From contig JAQTPO010000063.1 of assembly GCA_028712845.1 (NCBI GenBank), positions 1-11,108 of the forward strand: a stretch of DNA of 11,108 nucleotides, written 5' to 3'. Below the pieces are notes generated by a model, which did no database searches, was not told where the DNA came from, and saw only the letters and a list, made by a program, of their open reading frames with translations. Shown here piece by piece: positions 1 to 6,811 of the stretch. Position 1 is the stretch's first letter. Each line of letters opens with the position of its first letter. A program made the translations under genes and the position numbers. Origin of the DNA: Dehalococcoidales bacterium (GTDB lineage: Bacteria; Chloroflexota; Dehalococcoidia; Dehalococcoidales; Fen-1064).

Positions 1-159
1 ATCTCGATGCTGCTTTATTCTAAATGGTGCCGCACTGACCGCGTCATTCGTTTTGGGGAGACGGACTGTATCCACGGCGGACTGGGGCGCATTTCCGCGA
101 CCAGTATCATGCCGCTGGCAATGGCGAATGCCCTCAAGCTGACTAAATATGGCGCCTGA
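1..159 (+). CDS. apgM: 2,3-bisphosphoglycerate-independent phosphoglycerate mutase, archaeal type (C-terminal part)
   Basis: Only the last 52 codons are in the window; the frame is open from base 1 to the TGA at 157-159. The C-terminus contains RFGETDCIHGGLGRIS, then IMPLAMANALKLTKYGA. This matches the end of archaeal-type cofactor-independent phosphoglycerate mutases (alkaline phosphatase superfamily), where a F.E..C..G.LGR stretch and a final K[YF]GA are typical. The enzyme interconverts 3- and 2-phosphoglycerate in glycolysis and gluconeogenesis in the cytoplasm. The next gene, triosephosphate isomerase, begins at or just before this stop, which supports both an operon and the pathway assignment. 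The metal-binding and phospho-serine residues lie outside the window, so the call rests on the C-terminal signature and context. Confidence 0.75.
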   Translation: MSMLLYSKWCRTDRVIRFGETDCIHGGLGRISATSIMPLAMANALKLTKYGA

Positions 160-166
160 GAACAAA

Positions 167-931
<765 letters not shown>

Positions 932-933
932 AG

Positions 934-1857
934 GTGAACCGCTTTCTTGCTATTGTCGGTCCCACCGGCGCGGGTAAAAGTAATCTGGCACTACACCTGG
1001 CACAAAAATTTCACGGAGAAATAATCAACGCCGATAGCCGCCAGGTCTACCGGCATCTGGATATTGGCACCGCCAAACCATCTGCTCAAGAACGTGCTAC
1101 CGTACCTCATCACCTGTACGATATTATCAATCCCGATGCAAGCTTTAGTTTGAGCCAGTACCAGGAGCTTGCCTATCACGTTATTGATGAAGTTCAGGCA
1201 CGTGAGCGCCTGCCGATGCTGGTCGGCGGTAGCGGACAGTATGTCTGGGGAGTACTGGAAGGCTGGCAGGCTCCGAAAGTACCGCCGGATAAAAAGCTCC
1301 GCGAAAGTCTGGAAAAGATTCCAACTGCTGAATTATATCAGGAATTACTCAGCATCGACTCCGCCGCCGCAAGAAAAATAGATAAACGGAACGTGCGCCG
1401 GATAATACGGGCAATCGAGGTCTATAAGCAAACTGGTAAACCATTTTCTCACCTCAGGCAGAAGACTCCACCGGCGTACTCCAGCTTTATCATCGGGCTC
1501 ACGATGGAGCGAAAAGAGCTTTACCGACGCCTTGACCGGAGGGTCGACGAGATGATAGCGCGCGGGCTGGTCGCTGAGGTGGAGAATCTGTTTAAAGCAA
1601 GTTATCACCTCGACCTGCCATCATTATCCAGTATCGGTTATAAGCAAATCGGGGCTTTCCTGAAGCGGGAAAACACACTCGCCGAAGCGATACAAAAAAT
1701 CAAATATGAGACCCACCGCTTCGTCCGGCAGCAGTATACCTGGTTCCGCCTGGCCGACAACCGCATCCACTGGTTCGACGCAGAAAGGCAGACATATTCT
1801 GCAATAGAAGCCACCCTAAATGAATTCCTGGGAAATAAATCCGCAGTAGACCCCTAA
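934..1857 (+). CDS. miaA: tRNA dimethylallyltransferase (tRNA A37 isopentenyltransferase)
   Basis: Transfers a dimethylallyl group to N6 of A37 in tRNAs reading codons that start with U. The N-terminal P-loop GPTGAGKS (residues 9-16) binds the prenyl pyrophosphate. The NADSRQVYR motif (32-40) contains the catalytic Asp34. IGTAKPS (44-50), VGGSGQYV (97-104), RNVRRIIRAIEVY, SIGYKQI and the C-terminal RFVRQQYTWFR are family hallmarks. At 307 residues it has the usual length. The start is a GTG two bases after the tpiA stop. An AGGA lies 13 bases upstream within the end of tpiA, so the two genes are probably co-transcribed and translationally coupled. The usual GGTGLY segment reads GGSGQY here, a mild variant. 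Confidence 0.96.
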   Translation: MNRFLAIVGPTGAGKSNLALHLAQKFHGEIINADSRQVYRHLDIGTAKPSAQERATVPHHLYDIINPDASFSLSQYQELAYHVIDEVQARERLPMLVGGSGQYVWGVLEGWQAPKVPPDKKLRESLEKIPTAELYQELLSIDSAAARKIDKRNVRRIIRAIEVYKQTGKPFSHLRQKTPPAYSSFIIGLTMERKELYRRLDRRVDEMIARGLVAEVENLFKASYHLDLPSLSSIGYKQIGAFLKRENTLAEAIQKIKYETHRFVRQQYTWFRLADNRIHWFDAERQTYSAIEATLNEFLGNKSAVDP

Positions 1858-1908
1858 ATTATATAGCCTATTTCGCCGCTTTTTGTTACAATAATATACA
1901 GTCCCTAA

Positions 1909-1914
1909 TATAAT
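1909..1914 (+). promoter_or_regulatory. possible -10 box upstream of dapF
   Basis: A perfect TATAAT lies in the 77-base AT-rich gap between miaA and dapF. The best -35 candidates are poor: TTACAA at 17-base spacing or TTGTTA at 20. Initiation would fall near 1921, leaving a leader of only about 13 bases and cutting into the AGGAG at 1918-1922. A real promoter is possible but weakly supported; the gene may simply be co-transcribed with miaA. Confidence 0.25.
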
Positions 1915-1934
1915 ATCAGGAGAGTGAGCAAGGA

Positions 1935-2792
1935 ATGAAATTTACCAAGATGCAGGGTGCTGGCAATGACTACGTGGTCATTGAGAGTAATGGTGCTGTG
2001 CATGATTGGTCAAAGCTAGCGCTTAAGGCGCTGGATAGACACTTCGGTATTGGTGCGGACAGCTTGTTACTGGTGATGCCCTCGAAAAAAGCCGATTTCC
2101 AGATGCGTATCTTCGATACGGACGGGTCGGAAGCAGAGGCCTGCGGCAACGGAATCCGATGCTTGACCAAATACGTCTATGAAATGGGCAAGGTGAAACC
2201 GGAAACCAGTTTGATTACCGTGGAGACCCTTTCCGGAGTGCGAGAAATCAAGCTTAATATTAAGGGAAATAAGCTTGTCGGCATTCAGGCGAACATGGGA
2301 CAACCCCGTTTTAGTGCTAAGGATATTCCCATCAACAGCGGATACAGGACCACCAGTACCGGCGCTCTATTGAACTACCCGGTGAACGTGGATGGTACTG
2401 ACCTGATGTTGAGCCTCGTTTCGATGGGTAATCCTCATGCCGTCTTTTTCCAGGACAGCCCTGTTATGGAATTTCCTCTCGATAAACTGGGATCGAAGAT
2501 AGAGAACCTGCCCATCTTTCCCAATCGCGTTAATTTTGAGGTGGTGCGCGTGGTCAACCGTAAGCTCGTCGAAGCCCGTGTCTGGGAACGCGGCGTCGGA
2601 GAGACACTGGCTTGCGGCAGCGGCGCTTGCGCTATTCTTGCGACCGGACAGATGCTCGGTTACTTTGATAAGAAGATTGAAGTGAAACTCCCCGGCGGTG
2701 CGCTGTGTGTAGAGTGGGACGGCATAGGAGAGGTGTTACTCAGCGGGCCTGCTGAGATAGTTTTCACCGGGGAATGGACAGGCAAGGAGTAA
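1935..2792 (+). CDS. dapF: diaminopimelate epimerase
   Basis: Cofactor-independent racemisation of LL- to meso-diaminopimelate by a two-cysteine mechanism. The protein opens with MKFTKMQGAGNDYVVIE, the family N-terminus. The first catalytic cysteine is Cys70 in EACGNGIRC and the second is Cys227 in GETLACGSGACA. MGNPHAV (164-170) and RVWERGVGET bind the substrate. At 285 residues it is a normal length. The ATG at 1935 is preceded by an AGGAG at 1918-1922 and a closer AAGGA. The stop lies three bases before dapL, which makes the LL-diaminopimelate that this enzyme uses, so the pair performs consecutive steps. The product feeds lysine and, if a wall is present, peptidoglycan. Confidence 0.97.
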   Translation: MKFTKMQGAGNDYVVIESNGAVHDWSKLALKALDRHFGIGADSLLLVMPSKKADFQMRIFDTDGSEAEACGNGIRCLTKYVYEMGKVKPETSLITVETLSGVREIKLNIKGNKLVGIQANMGQPRFSAKDIPINSGYRTTSTGALLNYPVNVDGTDLMLSLVSMGNPHAVFFQDSPVMEFPLDKLGSKIENLPIFPNRVNFEVVRVVNRKLVEARVWERGVGETLACGSGACAILATGQMLGYFDKKIEVKLPGGALCVEWDGIGEVLLSGPAEIVFTGEWTGKE

Positions 2793-2795
2793 ATC

Positions 2796-3980
2796 ATGAA
2801 ATTCTCCCGGCGTATGGACAAGCTGGCACCTTACCTGTTTGTCGAAATCAACAAGAAAATTGCGGAAAAGAAGGCGAAGGGCGAAGAAGTCATCAGCTTT
2901 GCTATCGGCGATCCCGATATTCCTACCCCGCCCCACGTTATCGAGAAGCTGTGCCAGGCTGCCCATGACCCGGTAAACCACCGTTACCCGGAGACGTTCG
3001 GGCTGCTAGAACTCAGGCAGGCAATCGTCAACTGGTACGAAAAGCGGTTCGGAGTCACGCTCGATCCGAACAAAGAGGTGCTGCCGCTGCTCGGGGCGAA
3101 GGAAGGTATTGCCCATATTTCTTTCTGCTTTATCGACCCCGGGGATACTGCCCTGGTGCCGGACCCCGCTTATCCCGTCTACGGCATCAGCACCACGCTG
3201 GCGGGCGGCAAGCCGTACTACTTACCTTTGAAAGATAAGAACAACTTTCTGCCCAGCCTGAATAACATCCCCGATTTCGTACTAAAAAAAACGAAGCTGC
3301 TCTGGATAAACTATCCGAATAATCCCACCGGCGCGGTCGCCGAGCCGGGCTTTTTCAGCCGCGTGGTGGAGTTCGCCAAAAAGTACGATATTGCCGTCTG
3401 CCACGATGGTCCTTATTCCGAGGTCGCCTTTGACGGCTACAAGCCCATCAGCTTCATGCAGACGCCGGGCGCCAGGGACGTCGGGGTAGAGTTCCATTCG
3501 CTGTCCAAGACCTATAACATGACCGGCTGGCGTATTGGCATGGTCGTGGGTAACCCTCAGATGATAGACGCCCTCAATCGACTCAAGTCCAATCTGGACT
3601 CTGGTATCGCCCAGGCGATTCAATACGCCGCTATCGAGGCGCTTTCCGGCCCGCAGGACGCCATCGAAGAGCATAACCGCATCTACCAGAAGCGCCGCGA
3701 CCTCGTCGTGGAAGTGCTCAATAAAATTGGGCTGGAAGCGAAAGCGCCCAAGGCGAGCCTCTATATCTGGGCGAAAGTCCCCGAAGGCTATAATACCATC
3801 GACTTTACCGCCGACCTTCTCGACCAGGTGAGCGTCGCCGTGACGCCGGGAGTAGGGTATGGCCGAAACGGGGAGGGCTATGTGCGGCTTTCCCTGACCA
3901 TCCCGGACCCGCTGCTGGTCAAAGGCTTATCAAGACTGGCAGGATGGCGCAACAGTCGCAAGTTAACTTACAAGAAATAA
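2796..3980 (+). CDS. dapL: LL-diaminopimelate aminotransferase
   Basis: A PLP-dependent class I/II aminotransferase. It converts tetrahydrodipicolinate directly to LL-diaminopimelate using glutamate, bypassing the succinylase/acetylase branches. Visible landmarks are the N-terminal [10 protein letters not shown] (36-45), HRYPETFG (62-69), the GAKEGI loop, NYPNNPTG (172-179), [10 protein letters not shown] with Asp204 and Tyr207 at the cofactor, and the Schiff-base lysine Lys238 in [12 protein letters not shown] with Arg246. The 394-residue length fits. AAGGAG at 2784-2789 gives 6-base spacing to the ATG and lies in the end of dapF. Adjacency to dapF favours DapL over a general aspartate or alanine aminotransferase, the main alternative. 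Confidence 0.92.
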   Translation: MKFSRRMDKLAPYLFVEINKKIAEKKAKGEEVISFAIGDPDIPTPPHVIEKLCQAAHDPVNHRYPETFGLLELRQAIVNWYEKRFGVTLDPNKEVLPLLGAKEGIAHISFCFIDPGDTALVPDPAYPVYGISTTLAGGKPYYLPLKDKNNFLPSLNNIPDFVLKKTKLLWINYPNNPTGAVAEPGFFSRVVEFAKKYDIAVCHDGPYSEVAFDGYKPISFMQTPGARDVGVEFHSLSKTYNMTGWRIGMVVGNPQMIDALNRLKSNLDSGIAQAIQYAAIEALSGPQDAIEEHNRIYQKRRDLVVEVLNKIGLEAKAPKASLYIWAKVPEGYNTIDFTADLLDQVSVAVTPGVGYGRNGEGYVRLSLTIPDPLLVKGLSRLAGWRNSRKLTYKK

Positions 3981-4046
3981 GTTGACATAACGGAGTTATT
4001 CATTCCAAAAAACACTATCGTTACGGAAGTCTCGCCGGAAAAGGCT

Positions 4047-5162
4047 TTGCTGGTCGGCGTGGTGCTCAAGAACGCTGACCGCCAGTCTGCCGAGGCTTCC
4101 TCCATGACCGAACTGGGCGAGCTCACCCGCACCGCCGGCGCCATGGTCGTCGGTAAAATTATCCAGCACCTCACTGCGCCGGTAAAACAGTTTTACATTG
4201 GCCGCGGCAAGCTGGACGAAATCATCGCCCAAAAAGGCAATCTCAACTACGATACCGTCATTTTCGACGACGAGCTTTCGCCGCTCCAGCAACGCAACCT
4301 GGAGGACATCCTTAAGGTAAAGATTATCGACCGCGTGGCACTCATCCTGGATATCTTCGCCAGACGCGCCCGCACCCGCGAAGGCCGTTTACAGGTAGAG
4401 CTGGCGCAACACCAGTACTTAATCCCGCGGCTCGCCGGGCAATGGAGCCATCTGGAAAGGCTCGGCGCGGGTATCGGGACGAAAGGTCCCGGTGAGACCC
4501 AGCTGGAGACCGACCGCCGCATGATAAACAAGAAAATTCAGCGCCTCAAAGACCAGATTGAAAAAGTGCGGAAGCAGCGCGGCCTCTACCGCCAGCAGCG
4601 GAAAAAGAGCGGTGTTCCCGTCGTCTCACTGGTGGGTTATACCAACGCAGGCAAAAGCACGCTGCTGAATAGGCTGTCCGGAGCGAACGTCATCGCCCGC
4701 GATGAACCTTTCTCAACGCTCGATCCCACCACCCGCCGACTGACTCTGCCGGACGGGAAAGCAATACTGCTGACCGATACGGTTGGGTTTATCCGCAAAC
4801 TCCCGCCGACCATCATTGCCGCTTTCCGCGCTACCCTGGAAGAACTGGATGAAGCCGACCTGCTTCTACACGTGGTGGATATTTCCGCCGCTGATGCCGC
4901 CGGGCAATGTGAAACGGTGGAAAAGATTTTGCGGGAACTCGGTCTGGCGGAAAAGCCGCGCATCACGGCCCTCAACAAAATCGATGTGCTGGTAGGGCAA
5001 GGACTAAATCTTGATGAAACCGCCGCCCTGAAAAATCTGCCGGAGAACCTGCTGCCGCCGGACGAAAACACCGTAATTATTTCGGCAACCCGGGGCTGGG
5101 GTTTTGGCAAACTTTTAGTGGGCATCAGCCGAACCCTGGCAAAATCTCGTCAGCCTGCCTGA
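4047..5162 (+). CDS. hflX: GTPase HflX (ribosome-associated GTP-binding protein)
   Basis: HflX is a conserved GTPase that binds the large ribosomal subunit and splits stalled or hibernating ribosomes. The N-terminal HflX domain (about 1-110) includes YIGRGKLDEI and LSPLQQRNLE. It is followed by the linking helices with GPGETQLETDRR (148-159). The G domain has G1 GYTNAGKST (197-205), G3 DTVGF (244-248), G4 NKID (310-313) and G5 SAT near the end. Coordinates use TTG 4047, the only common start codon near the 5' end. However, the frame is open back to the dapL stop, and the upstream codons read SPEKALLVG, a normal HflX lead-in. The true start is therefore probably upstream; ATT at 4002, six bases after GGAG, would give 386 residues. 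It is co-directional with dapL. Confidence 0.93.
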   Translation: MLVGVVLKNADRQSAEASSMTELGELTRTAGAMVVGKIIQHLTAPVKQFYIGRGKLDEIIAQKGNLNYDTVIFDDELSPLQQRNLEDILKVKIIDRVALILDIFARRARTREGRLQVELAQHQYLIPRLAGQWSHLERLGAGIGTKGPGETQLETDRRMINKKIQRLKDQIEKVRKQRGLYRQQRKKSGVPVVSLVGYTNAGKSTLLNRLSGANVIARDEPFSTLDPTTRRLTLPDGKAILLTDTVGFIRKLPPTIIAAFRATLEELDEADLLLHVVDISAADAAGQCETVEKILRELGLAEKPRITALNKIDVLVGQGLNLDETAALKNLPENLLPPDENTVIISATRGWGFGKLLVGISRTLAKSRQPA

Positions 5163-5265
5163 AAACCAGTCCTCCCAGCTACAACGACGCACCACAATCA
5201 AAATCTAGGCGTCTCCAGCTTTGTCTGAATGGTTTTGTATGTCCAGCAGGCCTGTTGACCAGACT

Positions 5266-5300
5266 GGATGCCCTGAAATTCTCCGATTTCCGGCATTTTC
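5266..5300 (+). terminator. probable rho-independent terminator after hflX
   Basis: An outer stem ATGCC (5268-5272) pairs with GGCAT (5292-5296). An inner stem GAAAT (5275-5279) pairs with ATTTC (5286-5290) around a 6-base loop. A small internal bulge separates the stems, and the 3' side runs into TTTTC. It lies about 100 bases past the hflX stop. The stem is short and only moderately GC-rich, so this is tentative. Confidence 0.45.
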
Positions 5301-5336
5301 CATTAAGCAAAGACTTATTTTTTAAATGGGGAATAA

Positions 5337-5369
5337 TTGACATAATAAGTTGAAGGAAAATGGTATAAT
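5337..5369 (+). promoter_or_regulatory. promoter with extended -10, probably giving a leaderless mRNA
   Basis: TGGTATAAT (5361-5369) is an extended -10 (TG-n-TATAAT). A perfect TTGACA lies at 5337-5342, but the 21-base spacer is longer than ideal; extended -10 promoters depend less on the -35. Initiation 6-7 bases downstream falls on or beside the ATG at 5376, so little or no 5' leader is expected. The nonamer ATAATAAGT occurs at 5342-5350 and again at 5365-5373, 23 bases apart, possibly a paired protein-binding site. Confidence 0.5.
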
Positions 5370-5375
5370 AAGTGC

Positions 5376-5846
5376 ATGGAAATTAACAGTTGGATAACTC
5401 TCGCCGCTGTCTTTGTTGCCTTGAGTTTAGGGGTAGCTTCTCTTATCCAAACCAAGCAAATTCAGAAAAGAGAGCGTAAAGAAAGGTTATTGAATGAAAT
5501 TATTGAATGGGCAACAGAAATTCATACCGCTAGTTTAAAAACAAATTTACCCAATATTGATCCTTATTTAGAATTACACATAGAAGAAATAGCGGAAGGT
5601 AAAAAACAAATTATAGAGAATACCAAGAGAAGTATAGTAAATAAAGAACATAATCGAATTGAGGTAGAAACATTATTTAGATATTGTATTCCACTCTCCA
5701 GATCTGAATATATCAGATGGCTAACAGAAGACAATTTTAAAGGTCTCGGAATGACGCTTGTTGTTGACAAGGTTATTGATAACCTTAATGCCTTTGTTAT
5801 CTTGGAAAATAAGGAACTCGGAATCAACAGTAGAGGTTTTGGATAA
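5376..5846 (+). CDS. hypothetical small single-pass membrane protein, possibly truncated
   Basis: I do not recognise a characterised family. The 156-residue protein begins with a short polar stretch, then one hydrophobic segment (about residues 6-24, ITLAAVFVALSLGVASLI). A strongly charged region follows (KQIQKRERKERLLNEII), then a mostly helical, Glu/Lys-rich body. The positive residues after the membrane segment suggest an N-out, C-in anchor with a cytoplasmic helical domain. The gene is clearly AT-rich compared with the core genes before it, which suggests a separate origin. No Shine-Dalgarno sequence sits at normal distance; the ATG follows a -10 box by 6 bases. Coding-like sequence continues in frame after the TAA, so the present product may be a shortened form of a roughly 200-residue ancestor. 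Confidence 0.6.
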   Translation: MEINSWITLAAVFVALSLGVASLIQTKQIQKRERKERLLNEIIEWATEIHTASLKTNLPNIDPYLELHIEEIAEGKKQIIENTKRSIVNKEHNRIEVETLFRYCIPLSRSEYIRWLTEDNFKGLGMTLVVDKVIDNLNAFVILENKELGINSRGFG

Positions 5847-5987
5847 TCAGCGGTTGACCGTGTGGAAGAAGAATTGAAAAATCCCAACAATACAAATGAT
5901 AAATAGTTGACTAAATACGGTATAGAACTAAGTGAGCAAATAAACGCTTTATATGAAGATGCGGCAAGAATTATTTCCAGCCAGTGA
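5847..5987 (+). pseudogene. in-frame continuation of the 5376 gene, interrupted by TAA and TAG
   Basis: The frame of the preceding gene continues after its TAA (5844-5846) with SAVDRVEEELKNPNN and reaches a TAG at 5904-5906. It then runs on with LTKYGIELSEQINALYEDA and ends at a TGA (5985-5987). The peptide is polar and helix-prone, like the upstream protein. Neither segment has its own ribosome binding site or an ATG; GTG 5862 and TTG 5907 are the only candidate starts. The simplest reading is a gene tail cut off by nonsense mutations. Two tiny independent peptides, or chance open sequence, remain possible. Confidence 0.4.
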
Positions 5988-6373
5988 ATAACTCTGTTTT
6001 CAGCCCTCGTTCCTTTATGTCAACTTTCTAATCCCCCCTTTTGTATTATGGGGCGTATAATATATGTTATGTGAACTTAGCAACAAAGATAGCAAAGAGC
6101 GGGCTGACATAACGGAGCAAAGACTCCCGCCCTATCAACAACATTATATTTCCACAGCGCGTTGTCATCATTAACCTGGTATTTTATGATCCGCAAATAT
6201 TTTCTGACAACCGACCGGGAATTATTGAGTACTCGGATAAATTATTACTTCGGTAACGAATTTCCACCCCAAACAATCGAATTTTTCCGTGCCCTGATTT
6301 CTCATTATTTGCATCCCGTTTCCTGGTAAAACTTCGCTAACATGAATCCTCAATCATTATGTAAACTGTACTA
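5988..6373. other. intergenic stretch without a convincing gene
   Basis: I see no RNA gene, insertion sequence end or CRISPR-like repeat here. A TATAAT at 6056-6061 lacks a matching -35. GCGGG (6099-6103) and CCCGC (6126-6130) form only a weak, wide stem. A 47-codon frame at 6186-6329 is listed separately. The stretch may be decayed DNA between the membrane-protein gene and the ABM gene. Confidence 0.5.
6186..6329 (+). CDS. doubtful 47-residue reading frame, perhaps a gene remnant
   Basis: An ATG opens a 47-codon frame ending in TAA at 6327-6329. The peptide includes RELLSTRINYYFGNEF and EFFRALISHYLHPVSW. This is rich in aromatic residues and looks like folded-protein sequence rather than low-complexity noise. 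The same frame is open upstream back to about 6108 without another ATG. There is no Shine-Dalgarno sequence before the ATG and no promoter that I can see. On the opposite strand a 30-codon frame covers part of the same DNA. It could be a fragment of an older gene or chance; I assign no function. Confidence 0.2.
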   Translation: MIRKYFLTTDRELLSTRINYYFGNEFPPQTIEFFRALISHYLHPVSW

Positions 6374-6402
6374 TTGACAAAATGTGGATTAAAGACTATG
6401 AT
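6374..6402 (+). promoter_or_regulatory. consensus sigma-70 type promoter of the ABM gene
   Basis: A perfect -35 TTGACA (6374-6379) is followed after exactly 17 bases by TATGAT (6397-6402), one mismatch from TATAAT. Initiation is expected near 6409, giving a leader of about 27 bases. That leader includes AGGAGG (6425-6430), 5 bases before the ATG at 6436. All elements suggest strong constitutive-type expression of a single small gene. Confidence 0.8.
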
Positions 6403-6435
6403 AGCTACACTTGAATACTTTTACAGGAGGCAACC

Positions 6436-6744
6436 ATGATAAAAGTAGTTATCGAACGGCATTCCAAGGACCGCGAAAAGCTTGCCTCAACCCTGCGGGA
6501 ACTCCGGGCTGCCGCAGTGCATCAGTCGGGCTACATCAGTGGCGAAACTCTACTTTCTCTGGATGATAAATCCCTTATTACCGTAATCAGTTCCTGGCGT
6601 AATCTCGATGACTGGCGAGCCTGGGAAGACTCGAAAATCAGAATCACGATAAACGATGTCCGAATAGAACCACAGACAAGCGGTAAAACCGTAATCAGAA
6701 AATACGAAATAATGGCAACCGAATCAGAACTCCCGGGGAAATAG
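6436..6744 (+). CDS. ABM-domain (antibiotic biosynthesis monooxygenase-like) protein
   Basis: This 102-residue protein has the layout of the dimeric alpha+beta barrel ABM superfamily. An N-terminal strand (MIKVVIERH) is followed by a helix with KLASTLRELRAAA. Next come HQSGYISGETL and a strand with LITVISSWRNLDDWRAWEDS, the region where family members carry W..L..W..W. The family includes small cofactor-free monooxygenases, haem-degrading enzymes and proteins of unknown role, and nothing here fixes the substrate. No haem-ligand motif is obvious, so a haem oxygenase role is not supported. It is monocistronic, with its own strong promoter and Shine-Dalgarno sequence, and converges on dctM across a shared hairpin. 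Confidence 0.75.
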   Translation: MIKVVIERHSKDREKLASTLRELRAAAVHQSGYISGETLLSLDDKSLITVISSWRNLDDWRAWEDSKIRITINDVRIEPQTSGKTVIRKYEIMATESELPGK

Positions 6745-6756
6745 CGGGAAACAACA

Positions 6757-6786
6757 AGAGCGGGCGGAATTTACTCCACCCGCTCT
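6757..6786. terminator. hairpin terminator between convergent genes
   Basis: AGAGCGGGCGGA (6757-6768) pairs with TCCACCCGCTCT (6775-6786) around a 6-base loop: 12 positions with one imperfect pair. That pair is C-A in a + transcript but U-G in a - transcript, and the - strand continues with TGTTGTTTC. The structure is therefore probably best suited to ending the dctM transcript (stop 25 bases away). It may also serve the ABM gene, where only a short TTT follows. Confidence 0.7.
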
Positions 6787-6811
6787 CAGTTTAAGGATGT
6801 GACCGGTTTGC

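Noticed and set aside
4637..5125. A - strand open frame of 162 codons opposite hflX.
   Set aside because: It is Ser/Arg-rich shadow translation of the GTPase domain, with no family features.
5904..5906. An in-frame TAG that might encode pyrrolysine.
   Set aside because: It lies after an in-frame TAA that already ends translation, and nothing in the window suggests pyrrolysine machinery.
6056..6061. A perfect TATAAT in the gap before the ABM gene.
   Set aside because: No acceptable -35 lies at 15-19 bases, and no gene starts nearby. The consensus promoter at 6374-6402 explains the ABM gene.
3983..6117. The 13-base string TGACATAACGGAG occurs at 3983-3995 and again at 6105-6117.
   Set aside because: About one such 13-base match is expected by chance in 11 kb, and the flanks share nothing further. 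It is not treated as an attachment site or element end.
6099..6130. An inverted repeat GCGGG / CCCGC.
   Set aside because: Only 5 pairs across a 22-base loop and no T run, so it is too weak for a terminator or RNA element.
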